Source: Closterium sp. NIES-65 (Eukaryota; Streptophyta; Zygnematophyceae; Desmidiales; Closteriaceae). Taken from it: a stretch of DNA of 64,000 nucleotides. Shown one piece after another: positions 21,001 to 29,525 of this stretch. The translations under genes and the position numbers were made by a program. Where the stretch lies: the NCBI GenBank assembly GCA_948144175.1, contig CANXME010000106.1, positions 3,968,001 through 4,032,000 of the forward strand, written 5' to 3'. Each line of letters begins with the position of its first letter. Positions within the stretch are counted from its first letter, which is position 1. The notes under the pieces are model-generated. The model did no database searches, was not told the origin of the DNA, and worked only from the letters and a program-made list of their open reading frames with translations.

Positions 21001-22862
21001 GGTGTATGCAGCAGTGTAGACGGCGTGGGGTGTGACTGCCGGCACAGCACTTCTTCTGGCGGCATTTGCAGTTCCGAGTGGTGAGCGGGATTGAGTGCAC
21101 ACAGCGTGGAGCGTGGTCCTCGCATGTGGTGAGAGGGGATGGTGGTGGGTGACATGCATGGTGGGGAACATGCATTGTGGGTGACATTCATGGTGGGGGA
21201 CATGCATTGTGGGTGACATGCATGGTGACATGCATGGTGGGTGACATGCATGGTGATATGCATGGTGGATGACATGCATGGTGGTGACATGCATGGTGGG
21301 TGACACCGTGACATGCACTGTGTGTGTGAGCGTTTAAATGCACGCTGTGTGGAGCCTTGGTCCAGACACTGTTGCTACGGCCATAACAAGTGGTGAGTGG
21401 GGATGGTCTGAGAGGGGGTGGTCTGAGAGGGGATGGTTTGAGAGGGGTTGGTTTGAGAGGGGGTTTGCTTGAGAGGAGAGAAGAGTCACGGCAGCTGAGA
21501 GTCACTTCATTTCTCTCTGCGGTGATGAGCCCGTTTCTCACCCTTGGCCTCCTACTGTGTGAAAGGGAATCCTTCCCAACTTACAATGTGTCTATTGAGG
21601 ACGACGACTCGTGTAACATGTTTTATGAGGATCAGAAAGTGCCACAAGCTGAAGAAGAGTTCGCAGTGCAGGCGCACCCGTTATTTGAGGCTTCAAAGGG
21701 CGATGGCTAAAAAATTGATTCGAACCTGAGCAGCATCTGCAGTGTGACGCTCACATGGTTGATCCAGAAAATTGCAATGTGAACAATGGCTTATCTGACA
21801 GCGGCTGCAGCAACCAGAGTTTCAAGGAGGAGCCTACCGCTTCCAATGCTGCCGGCAACCTATGCAGCCATGTCTACAAGTTCAACTGCTATCACAACAA
21901 CTACAGAGCTGATTACAGCGAGACCGCGGCTCAATGATAGTCAGCTTCGTGGTTGTTGCAATAACAGCTGAAACTTGTAGATGCGGCTGCAAAGACTGCT
22001 GACAACTCTGGTAATGGTAGGCTCCTCCTTGGAGCTCTGGCCGCTGCAGCTGCTGTCAGACAAGCCATTGCTCGTGTTGCAAGTCTCGGAACCAGTCACG
22101 TTAACGTCATTGCTGCAGATGCTGCTCAGGTCCCAATCAAATCCCAAGCCATCGCCCTCTGAAGCCTCAAACAGCGGATGCGCCTGCTTTGCGAACTCTT
22201 CTTTAGCTTGTTGCACTACTTAGTTGTCCACGGGGGGCTACGTGGTGCTCTTTATTCCTCCCTGCGGCTAGTCCTACCTCCTCTTCCTCCCTTCACTGCT
22301 CCTTCCGCTCCGTCCACTCCATTGCTCTCTCCCTTCCCTGCCAGGCTTGACGGTGTGGTGGACAGTGTGACCACGGGGGGCTACGTGGTGCGCGATGCAG
22401 GAGGGCAGATGCACGAGGTAAGGCACTCACAAAGGGCTGATTCCGTCTCTCTCCTTGCACTTGCCTCGTTCACCAAAGGACAGTGCACCAGGATCTTGAA
22501 CGCCCTCTTTATGCAGCAGTCTGAAAGGTGGACAGTGTGACCACAGGGGGGCTATGTGGTGCGCGATGCAGGCGGGCAGATGCACGAGGTACTGTTTTCA
22601 TTCGCCTACACACACTTCTGTGCCCGCTCTTGCTCTCCCACTCTTGCACTCCCACTCCTCTTGCACTCCCTTCATACCCTCCTCTCAAACTTCTCTTTTC
22701 CCCTCTTACACCTCTCGCCCGCGCCCAAGGCATTATGCGCATCGCATCTTGCTTTGTGCACTCGTGTGCACGGTGGGATTCTTGGTTAGTTTTTTTACAT
22801 TTGAGAATCAGACTTTCCTGCTGCAGCTGTTTGGCTGACACTTACACGCACACTGCTTCACG

Positions 22863-22915
<53 letters not shown>

Positions 22916-23053
22916 ACACACACACACACCACTCAATCGACCCCCAACACCACTTAACCCACACACGCCACCTCGAGACGAGAGTACGGCGGGTGGAGGA
23001 GAGTGAGGAGGACGCGAGGCGGCGGGCACAGGAGGCACTGGCAGCCGTGGAAT

Positions 23054-23103
<50 letters not shown>

Positions 23104-25986
23104 CCCAATTCACCAACACACCACCTGACACCCCCCCCCCCCCCCCCCCCCCCTCCCCTCCCCGCTTGCGCCCAAGTCATTATGCACATTACAACTTGCT
23201 TTGTGCACTCGTGTGCCCGGTGTGTTTCTTGGTTCGTTTGTCAACGTTTGAAAAGACGTAACGGCTGCAGCTGTTTGGCTGACAAATGCACGCACGTCGT
23301 TTCACACACACACACACCACTCGACCCCCACACACCACTTTACTCACACACACCACCTCGACACGAGAGTGAGGCGGGTGGAGGAGAGCGAGGAGGACGC
23401 GAGGAAGCGAGCACAGGAGGCACTGGCAGTTGTGGGGAGAGAGGCGGATGAGACGAGGAGAGCAATCTCACACCCAAATTCACCATCCCCGCACACAAAC
23501 CCCCCCACCCTCACCACTCGCCTCACCCCACCACACACGCAAACCGCCTGCAGGTGCGGGAAACAAGAGTACGGCGGGTGGAGGAGAGTGAAGAAGACGC
23601 AAGGAAGCGAGCACAGGAGGCACTGGCAGCTGTGGAGCGAGAGGCAGATGAGACGAGGAGAGCCCTCAAGCGGAAGATGGAGGAAGCTTCCAGGACGGAG
23701 TTGGTGAAGAAGGAGATTCCGCTCAAGCTGAGGATCAAACCAGAGGACTCGGAAGATGTGGTGAGTGCAGTGCAGCGGGGTGCGGCGGAGGGGTGAGGGT
23801 TAGGGTCTGGTGAGGTCACATTGCTATGGTAACGTTGTCACTCTGACTTACTTGAGCTGTCTTATGACTTACCTCTTTCTCCATGATACCAGCACTTCAT
23901 TTGTTTCCACTCATTCCTCCTATCCCGACCCTTGTCCTGTATCAGTGTCCCTTGTCCCCGTTGCCTTCTCCTTTTCCGTGAGCCTCCTCCCTTCTTCCTG
24001 CATTCTTCTCCCCAACAAGCCAACAACAAGAGGCGGATTCACTCGTTCCTGTCGCATGTCCTCTACCCATGCCCCCTCTCCTGGTCACGCTCTCCTTTCT
24101 CCCCGTCGTCTCCCCCACAGAAAGTGGAGAAGAAGCGGAAGATCCACGCATTCAAGTCAAAGCAGTGCAGATGAGCACGTGTTCTAGCCCCATGCGCTCT
24201 ATCCATGTCCCATCTCCTGCTTGCCGGCTCCCTTTTGTCCCTCTCCCGTATCCCTCTCCCCCCCCCCCAGAAAGTGGAGAAGAAGCGGAAGATCCACGCG
24301 TTCAAGTCGAAGCAGCGGATGGAGATGCTGGAGGTGATGAAGATGAGCACATGTTCTTGGCCCATGCACCCATGTCCCGTGTCCCTCCTCCTCCAAAACC
24401 CCCCCCCCCACCCCCAGAAAGTGGAGAAGAAGCGGAAGATCCACGCGTTCAAGTCGAAGCAGCGCATGCAGATGACAATGTGTTCTAGCCCCATGCCCTC
24501 TATCCATCTCCCATCTCCTGCTTGCCCGCTCCCTTCTGTCCCTCTCCCATGTCCCATCTCCTGCTTGCCCGCTCCCTTCTGTCCCTCTCCCATGTCCCAT
24601 CTCCTGCTTGCCCACTCCCTTCTGTCCCTCTCCCATGTCCCATCTCCTGCTTGCCCGCTCCCTTCTGTCCCTCTCCCATGTCCCATCTCCTGCTTGCCCG
24701 CTCCCTTCTGTCCCTCTCCCATGTCCCTTCTCCTGCTTGCGCACTCCCTTTTGTCCCTCCCCCGTGTCCCTCCTCCTTCCCCCCCTCCCATCCAGAGAGC
24801 GGCGAAGAAGTGGAAGATCCACGCGTTCAAGTTGAAGCAGCAGATGGCGATGCTGGAGGTGATGACGTCCCATGCCGTCCATCTGTTTCCGTCCTCGCGC
24901 CTGCCCCTCCCTTCCCCTCCTTCTACCCTCCCCCTGTCCTTCTCCTCGTCCTCACTCCCCCCCCAGAAAGTGGAGAAGAAGCGGAAGATCCACGCGTTCA
25001 AGTCGAAGCAGCGGATGGAGATGCTGGAGGTGATGACCAACAAGAAGCAGAACACGTGGCAGCAGTTCCAAACCAAGGGCATCAAGAGGAAGGTCTGCAC
25101 CGTCCTCTCCCCTTTCCCTTTCCATGCTTGCTTCCCTTTTGAGATGCCTCGAAAGCAGAACACGTGGCAGCATCAAGAAGAAGGTCTGTAACGTCCTCTC
25201 CCCGCTTCATGCACATGCCATGCATGAGTCAGCTGTAGGAGCCTCTTTGCCATCCCACTCTTTCTCTCCTAACAATCCACTCTCTACTTCAGGACACCAA
25301 TACGCCTGTTCGCCGTTACAATTATGCATCACCCCTTTCTGTTGTTTTGAGATTACTCATTCTGATGGTTTGAGATTACCCCATGTCCATCGCGGACATA
25401 TCTTGGCTGCTGCCTCTGCCATTGGCACTTGACGGAGTGTCACTCACTCGCTCGCTCCCAGATTTTAGATGTGCCCTTGGCGCTTGTCTCGCTCACTCAT
25501 TTTCCTCACTCTCTCTTCACCTTTCACATTTGTTGGGCTGAATATTCACTGCGACCATCATCTGTCACCTCTGAGACTGCATCTGTTGAGGCACATCAAA
25601 GTCGCTTTCGCCTTTCACAGTCTTCAGAGTACACTCTCTCTCTCATCTCAACGACTTCATCTCTCGTCTCTCTTCCCTTCCTGACGGGGCACAAGAAGGA
25701 GAGCATGTTCAAATCGCCAGAGAATGTTGGCAGCAGGGTGAGGGTTACTCTTGAGGCGCCTAAGAAGTGCTCTCTCCATCCATCCCATCCCGTCCCATCC
25801 CATCCTCCCATCCCATTCTCTCAGGCGGGCTTCCTGACAGGCCGCAAGAAGGAGAGCATTTTCAAATCGCCAGAGGACGTGGGTGGCAAGGTGGGGGTGG
25901 TGGGGAGCGGGCAGGGCATGACGGATTTCCAGAAGAGAGACAAGAATCTCAACCTGCGCGCACAGGGCCAGGCAGAGGACGACTAA
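18019..25986 (+). CDS. SPF30: SPF30/SMNDC1-like Tudor-domain splicing factor, eight exons
   Basis: SPF30 (SMNDC1) is a nuclear Tudor protein needed for tri-snRNP joining during spliceosome assembly. Exons: 18019-18078, 18402-18470, 19910-20062, 20475-20608, 22345-22417, 23554-23760, 24967-25092 and 25825-25986. The lengths (60, 69, 153, 134, 73, 207, 126, 162) join in phase to 327 residues plus stop. Family landmarks are the N-terminal helix (ELRENLNTYREQLEQ), VIELTEDLLSAAEQQ, the Tudor strand region (VGTSVQAAW ... LDGVVDSVTTGGYVVRD), KRKIHAFKSK, NTWQQFQTKG, TGRKKESIFKSPEDVGGKVG and the tail MTDFQKRDKNLNLR. The Tudor domain carries about 12 extra residues (GVTAGTAAGGIR) between VQAAW and SSEW, so exon 4 may be spliced differently. 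Every exon except 2 has decayed copies next to it, so exon choice is the main uncertainty. Confidence 0.87.
18488..18712 (+). repeat. 54-bp tandem repeat after SPF30 exon 2
   Basis: Four units about 54 bases long contain CTTCCATTCCAGCACACTTA and TTGTACCACCTGGTGGCCTC. They start just after the exon 2 donor at 18471. Each unit holds a TTCCATTCCAG that looks like a splice acceptor, so decoy acceptors are possible. Confidence 0.93.
19036..19830 (+). repeat. Six upstream copies of SPF30 exon 3
   Basis: Copies of GTCATCGAGCTCACAGAGGA (VIELTEDLLSAAEQQTQ) start at 19040, 19167, 19301, 19449, 19604 and 19762, then the exon used here at 19910. Spacings are 127, 134, 148, 155, 158 and 148 bases. Those at 19167, 19301, 19449 and 19604 keep a CAG or AAG acceptor and a long open frame. 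The first and sixth carry a deletion giving PTGPTQC or ELTGPTQC. Only the last copy continues into the Pro/Ala-rich segment and a GTGAGT donor. Confidence 0.93.
20660..21400 (+). repeat. Copies of SPF30 exon 4, some with CATGCATGGT satellite
   Basis: GGCGGCGTGGGG-type text followed by a G/C-rich segment and TCCGAGTGGTGAG recurs at about 20690-20760, 20836-20955 (with an internal 27-base doublet), 21010-21085 and weakly 21330-21395. In the downstream copies an AG dinucleotide directly precedes the codons for SEW. From 21140 to 21305 a GACATGCATGGTGGGT-like repeat fills the space. Confidence 0.8.
21640..22222. repeat. Palindrome of two inverted coding-like arms in SPF30 intron 4
   Basis: The plus-strand arm (about 21640-21940) encodes EEFAVQAHPLFEASKGDG before a stop. 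The minus-strand arm (about 22222-21945) encodes EEFAKQAHPLFEASEGDG and continues with NTSNGLSDSSCSGQSSKEEP. The plus arm matches the latter at the DNA level near 21775-21840 in a shifted frame. The arms meet near 21942. I do not recognise the protein. It may be a captured gene fragment carried by a foldback element. No clear target duplication was found. Confidence 0.75.
22515..22596 (+). repeat. Copy of SPF30 exon 5
   Basis: GTGGACAGTGTGACCACAGG and the following codons up to GATGCACGAG|GTACTG repeat exon 5 (22345-22417) about 170 bases downstream. The copy has one extra base in the G run, shifting the frame. Confidence 0.88.
22862..23160. repeat. (CA)n tracts and a poly-C run in SPF30 intron 5
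   Basis: CA dinucleotides fill 22866-22930 and 23053-23100, on both sides of a copy of exon 6. An almost pure C run lies at 23132-23152. A block with TGCCGTTACGTC-like spacing and CACTCGTGTGCACGGTG recurs at about 22730-22800 and 23170-23240. Confidence 0.95.
22976..23475 (+). repeat. Two upstream copies of SPF30 exon 6
   Basis: Codons for RVRRVEESEEDARRRAQEAL recur at 22978-23050, and RVRRVEESEEDARKRAQEAL with EADETRRAI at about 23362-23470, ahead of the full exon at 23554-23760. The acceptor at the used copy is CCTGCAG. The upstream copies have CACCTCGAGACGAG-type borders instead. Confidence 0.9.
24118..24870 (+). repeat. Four upstream copies of SPF30 exon 7 and a 43-bp satellite
   Basis: AAAGTGGAGAAGAAGCGGAA (KVEKKRKIHAFKSKQ) starts at 24121, 24271, 24418 and, as a diverged copy, 24796, before the full exon at 24967. 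All have a C-rich tract and CAG just upstream. Between 24500 and 24760 about six units of a 43-bp repeat containing CTCCTGCTTGCCCGCTCCCT separate the third and fourth copies. The end of exon 7 is echoed at 25154-25195. Confidence 0.92.
25676..25742 (+). repeat. Upstream copy of the SPF30 last exon
   Basis: Text encoding FLTGHKKESMFKSPENVGSR precedes the last exon (FLTGRKKESIFKSPEDVGGK, from 25825) by about 150 bases and ends in a GTGAGG donor. It could be an alternative internal exon. Confidence 0.85.
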
Positions 25987-26011
25987 GGCTACACTGTTTC
26001 TGAGGCGCCGC

Positions 26012-26095
26012 AACCATAAGAAGGGCATGACAAACTTTCAGAAGAGAGACAAGAATCTCAACCTGCGTGCACAGGGCCAGGCAGAGGAGGATTAG
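26012..26095 (+). repeat. Downstream copy of the SPF30 C-terminus
   Basis: After the stop at 25984-25986, codons for GMTNFQKRDKNLNLRAQGQA reappear and end in GAGGAGGATTAG at about 26095. A copy of the last 80 bases therefore lies in the 3' UTR, or offers an alternative ending of the protein. Confidence 0.92.
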
Positions 26096-26177
26096 TGCTA
26101 CACCCAGAAGCTGTATTGTATGATCATGTGTATTGACGTTACGGAGCTCATTCTGCTAGTGTACGGAGTGGAGGTTA

Positions 26178-26183
26178 AATAAA
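26178..26183 (+). terminator. AATAAA polyadenylation signal of SPF30
   Basis: AATAAA lies 192 bases after the SPF30 stop codon, in A/T-rich sequence (TTAAATAAAAGTACC). It is the best placed poly(A) signal for this gene. Confidence 0.5.
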
Positions 26184-26599
26184 AGTACCATACCAATGGA
26201 TTATAACATTATGGGGGGTGTGAGACTGATGAGTGGGTGTACGATACGATTGATGCCGCATGGTCTTGAGGATTCATGTCCATCTGGTCCAACTCAAGGG
26301 CAGCCCTCCATCCCCCTTAGTAGCGCGGGATGGGTGCGGACAGTGCAAACCTCGGCCCAGCACCTACAGTTACGACTGTCAATGTATTGTGCACTTTATA
26401 GGTAGTGTATCTTTCATCACCAAAAAACAAAAAATTGTTGGCACATTGGTCTAAACCTTCCATAGTTTAGGGTGCCAAAAGCAACGGGGGCAAGCGGTCC
26501 TTTTTTAGTTCGGTGCGCCTGCTCCGCTCGTAGAGGAGTTGCCACAGGTCCGCCTGGAACGAGTTGCGGCGCTTTGGGCGCGATGCGGACCGCGTAAAC

Positions 26600-26875
26600 G
26601 CGGGGTTCCGGGCAGGACAGTTCGAGGCAGGAAAGGACAGGACAGGCCAGGCCAGGGCAGGTCAGAACACGATGGGACGGGACAGAGCAGGCCAGGCCAG
26701 GTCGGGAAATGGCAGATTAGGCCAGGACAGGAAAAGACCGGACAAGTCCGGACAAGACGGGACAGCACAGGACGGGGCAGGGCAGGACAGGACAGGACAG
26801 GACGGACGGGACAAGGTGGGGCGGGGCGGGGCAGGGCAGGGCAGGGAAGGGCAGGGCAGGGGGGAAAGCGAGTGC
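26600..26875. repeat. Pentamer satellite (GGACA/GGCCA/GGGCA)n
   Basis: About 55 pentamers of the form GG-R/C-CA run between SPF30 and the protease gene. Subtypes are clustered: GGCCA near 26645, GGACA near 26790, GGGCA near 26840. A second repeat, TTTATGAAATGGGTGCAGTG, follows four times at 26875-26965. Confidence 0.93.
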
Positions 26876-26960
26876 TTTATGAAATGGGTGCAGTGCTTTA
26901 TGAAACGGGTGCAGTGGTTGATGAAATGGGCACAGTACTTTATGAAATGGGTGCAGTGCT

Positions 26961-28705
26961 TTACAAAAAGCTTGCTATACGGCGATTGTAATAGACGGTC
27001 CACTCGAGGAGATCTTCTAGCAGCTCCTTACGCCACCACTCCGCGCCTCCGTGGAGGTGAATGTTTTCAGGGTCCCGAAAGCGCGAGAGCACGAGGTACT
27101 GCATATACTTCATCACAAACACGCCACAGTTACACGCGTCCGTCTGCTGTGTTGCCTGCAGCAGGAAGGGGTAAACAGGGTTTAGAGTGAGCGTCCGATG
27201 AGCGGGGAAGCAGGCTGACTGTCAATGCGAACCCCTCACCCACCGTCAATGCAAATCTCTCACCCACCTGGACTTTGACTAACGGCACGTGGCTGAGCGT
27301 CAATGCGAACCGCTCGGGGCCTTACCCACCTGCCCCTGACCCCCCTCATCACCACCCCTCACCCCTCATCAGCACCCCTCACCCCTCATCAGCACCCCTC
27401 ACCCCTCATCAGCACCCCTCACCCACCTGGACTTTGACTAACGGCACACGAGCAATCCAGTCGTCTGCCTCTGCCTCGAACACGCCTAGCATCAATTCTC
27501 GCAGCTGCTGCCGCAGGTACCTGCCAGGCCAGCACACCACTTGCTTGAATCATGGGGTTACAAATCACAGGGTTACGTGCATGATAAGGGCACAGGGTCG
27601 GGGATAGGAGCTTATTGCTGCAATGGCGCTTCAAATTTTGTGTGCAGGGACAGGGAGTCAGCATGTAGGATGCGGGTAGGGCGGCGTGGCAGTGTGGGCG
27701 AGCGGTCGTTGTCTAGGATGACTAGACTCCAATGATTACTGCCACAACAATGACAATGAGAATAGCAATGAGAACGGGAATGACAATGCCAATGACAATG
27801 CCAATGACAATGCCAATTGAGAATGACAATGAGAATGAGAATGACAATGAGAATGAGAATGAGAATGAGAATGAGAATGATTCCCACATGATGCGCACCG
27901 TTGGAAGGTGACGTGTTTGAGTCGACCCAAAGTCAGGGATGACCAAACGCCAATGATTACTACAAGCCCTACATGCGCACCGTCAGTTGATTACTACACA
28001 ACTTGTGAAATGGGTCGCACCCACCCACCCAAGAATTCAATACCCAGCTTACTCTGCGTGCAGCGGAATGAGAACCCATCTAAACAGCAGCATGTTCTCA
28101 TGTGGAAGGACCAGGTAACCCTCGCCTGGGCGACGAGGCATTGAGATCAAACCGAAAGTGAAAATGGAGCAGTATAGCCACGAAAATTCCTCGTACTTGT
28201 TTACGTACTGCAGCATCCTGTAAAGTACAAGGAACGAGGGCCGCATGCAAGGTTAGTACGGGACGCAGGCATGGTTCCGATGCACTGCAATTTACAACAC
28301 TCGATGACTCAACTGATGACACCACTCACAGTCCGAACCACTCGATCACTTCTCCAGACACCCATTACCGCGGCTGCAGAGTTTCCACGTCGCGCTTAGT
28401 AAGCACGAGCCAATCATCGTATAGGGGAAACACCATTTCGAGTTTCGTGAAGGTTTCCAGCCGAGCCTCGCCAAAGGAGGGCTCGTCCCCCTCGTGCTCC
28501 ATGCGCTCGTCCCCCTCGTGCTCCATGCGCTCGTCCCCCTCGTGCTCCATGCGCTCGTCCCCCTCGTGCTCCATGCGCTCGTCCCCCTCGTGCTCCATGC
28601 GCAACAACGGGGCTTGCTCAAGTCGCCGTGGATCGCGTGCGTCGCGCCGCGAGCGATGGTGAGGGACAGACGTGAAAAGCGGTAGCTTAGAGGTTCACGC
28701 TGCTT
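26961..28705 (-). CDS. Ulp1-type SUMO protease (peptidase C48), partly resolved
   Basis: C48 cysteine proteases mature SUMO and remove it from targets. Exons I can support on the minus strand: about 28705-28369, 28217-28053, 27520-27427 and 27155-26961 (stop 26961-26963). Motifs in family order are LTKRDVETLQP (start of the fold), RWVLIPLH (strand before the catalytic His), DDWIARVPLVKVQ, then QQTDACNCGVFVMKYMQYL with the catalytic Cys, and a short tail. The Asp usual just before the Cys is Asn here. I did not find the exon with the catalytic His (HW) or the WLND segment, so the gene model is incomplete, or the gene is damaged. The N-terminal exon encodes MEHEGDER five times. The start codon is unknown. 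Confidence 0.62.
27225..27450. repeat. Direct repeats at the protease exon border
   Basis: CACCCACCTGGACTTTGACTAACGGCAC occurs at 27264-27291 and 27420-27447. That is one copy of the exon end (VPLVKVQ plus donor) about 156 bases from the good one. Between them CACCCCTCACCCCTCATCAG-like units repeat four times. Confidence 0.85.
27735..27885. repeat. (AATGAS)n hexamer tract in protease intron
   Basis: Hexamers of AATGAC, AATGAG and AATGCC type run for about 150 bases. The opposite strand gives a long hydrophobic open frame of Ile/Leu/Val or Ser/Phe that is only a repeat artefact. Confidence 0.92.
28480..28602. repeat. 24-bp coding minisatellite (MEHEGDER)
   Basis: Five almost identical 24-bp units with CTCGTGCTCCATGCGCTCGT code on the minus strand for the acidic octapeptide MEHEGDER in the N-terminal exon of the C48 protease. 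The near identity shows recent expansion, and unit number is likely to vary between strains. Confidence 0.9.
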
Positions 28706-28924
28706 AAACTCCGAGTCGATTGCGCAAGGCTCGAGAACAACCGCTCAATACCCGAGGGACGTGCACAATTCCTGCAAGTTGGCCATCAATCTACTGTTCT
28801 AGTTGGTCGTGCTCACGAAGATACGAAAGGGAGGAAATAGGTCAAAGTGCGCGCGTGCGGGAACGATAGGTAGCGTGCGAGCAATCCACAAACTTAGGAC
28901 GCGTTATCTCCGCAAATCCAATCA

Positions 28925-29120
28925 TGCTGTCGGGATGAATGATCAGTGGGAAATGATCAGATTGGGGCCCCGAAGTTCTAGGAATAGAGCCAACTTGGGG
29001 CCTCGTGTGTCGCGATGTTTCCAACCTGGTCCGAACCTGTCTCTAACCAATTTCCGGCCTCACCCACGCGCTCCGTCAGACCTGACCACACGACGTGACG
29101 GATTTCTGAACGGACAAGCT
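28925..29120. repeat. Left arm of a diverged inverted repeat around Copia A
   Basis: Text including GCCAACTTGGGGCCTCGTG and a TGACGGATTT near 29095 matches, in inverted orientation, 36030-36215. Identity by eye is about 75 percent over the first 80 bases and patchier after. The sequence between 28706 and 28925, upstream of the protease gene, shows nothing I can name. Confidence 0.6.
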
Positions 29121-29525
29121 GGCAAAAAATATAAACCCCATACGGGCATGCATCAACCCTAAACACATTGTCGCATGATTTTAGGGTTGATGCCTCCCCA
29201 ATTTTATGCCATCCAATTGGGTTTTAATTTTTTTACCACTACGATAATATTTTTGGGCTAAAATGTTTATTTCTGGGTTATTTTGCTGAAGTATCTGTAC
29301 TGTCAAACTCATATGCTATAGTCTGTGTAGGCTGTAGTGGGGTAGACAATATGGGGTACAACACTTTTAGGTTTTCCTACTTGTACCCACCTGCTTGCTA
29401 GTTCATTCATTCCTCGTTCTTTCACATGGTATCAGAGCAGGTTCCCTAGTGGGAACGTTTCCTAGGGCCCACCGAATATCGTTCTGCCCGTAGCGCGCTT
29501 CACCCCTGCCCGAGTCGCGCCCCGT

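Noticed and set aside
27612..27946. A hydrophobic Ile/Leu/Val-rich frame resembling membrane segments
   Set aside because: It is the reverse strand of the AATGAS hexamer array inside the protease intron.
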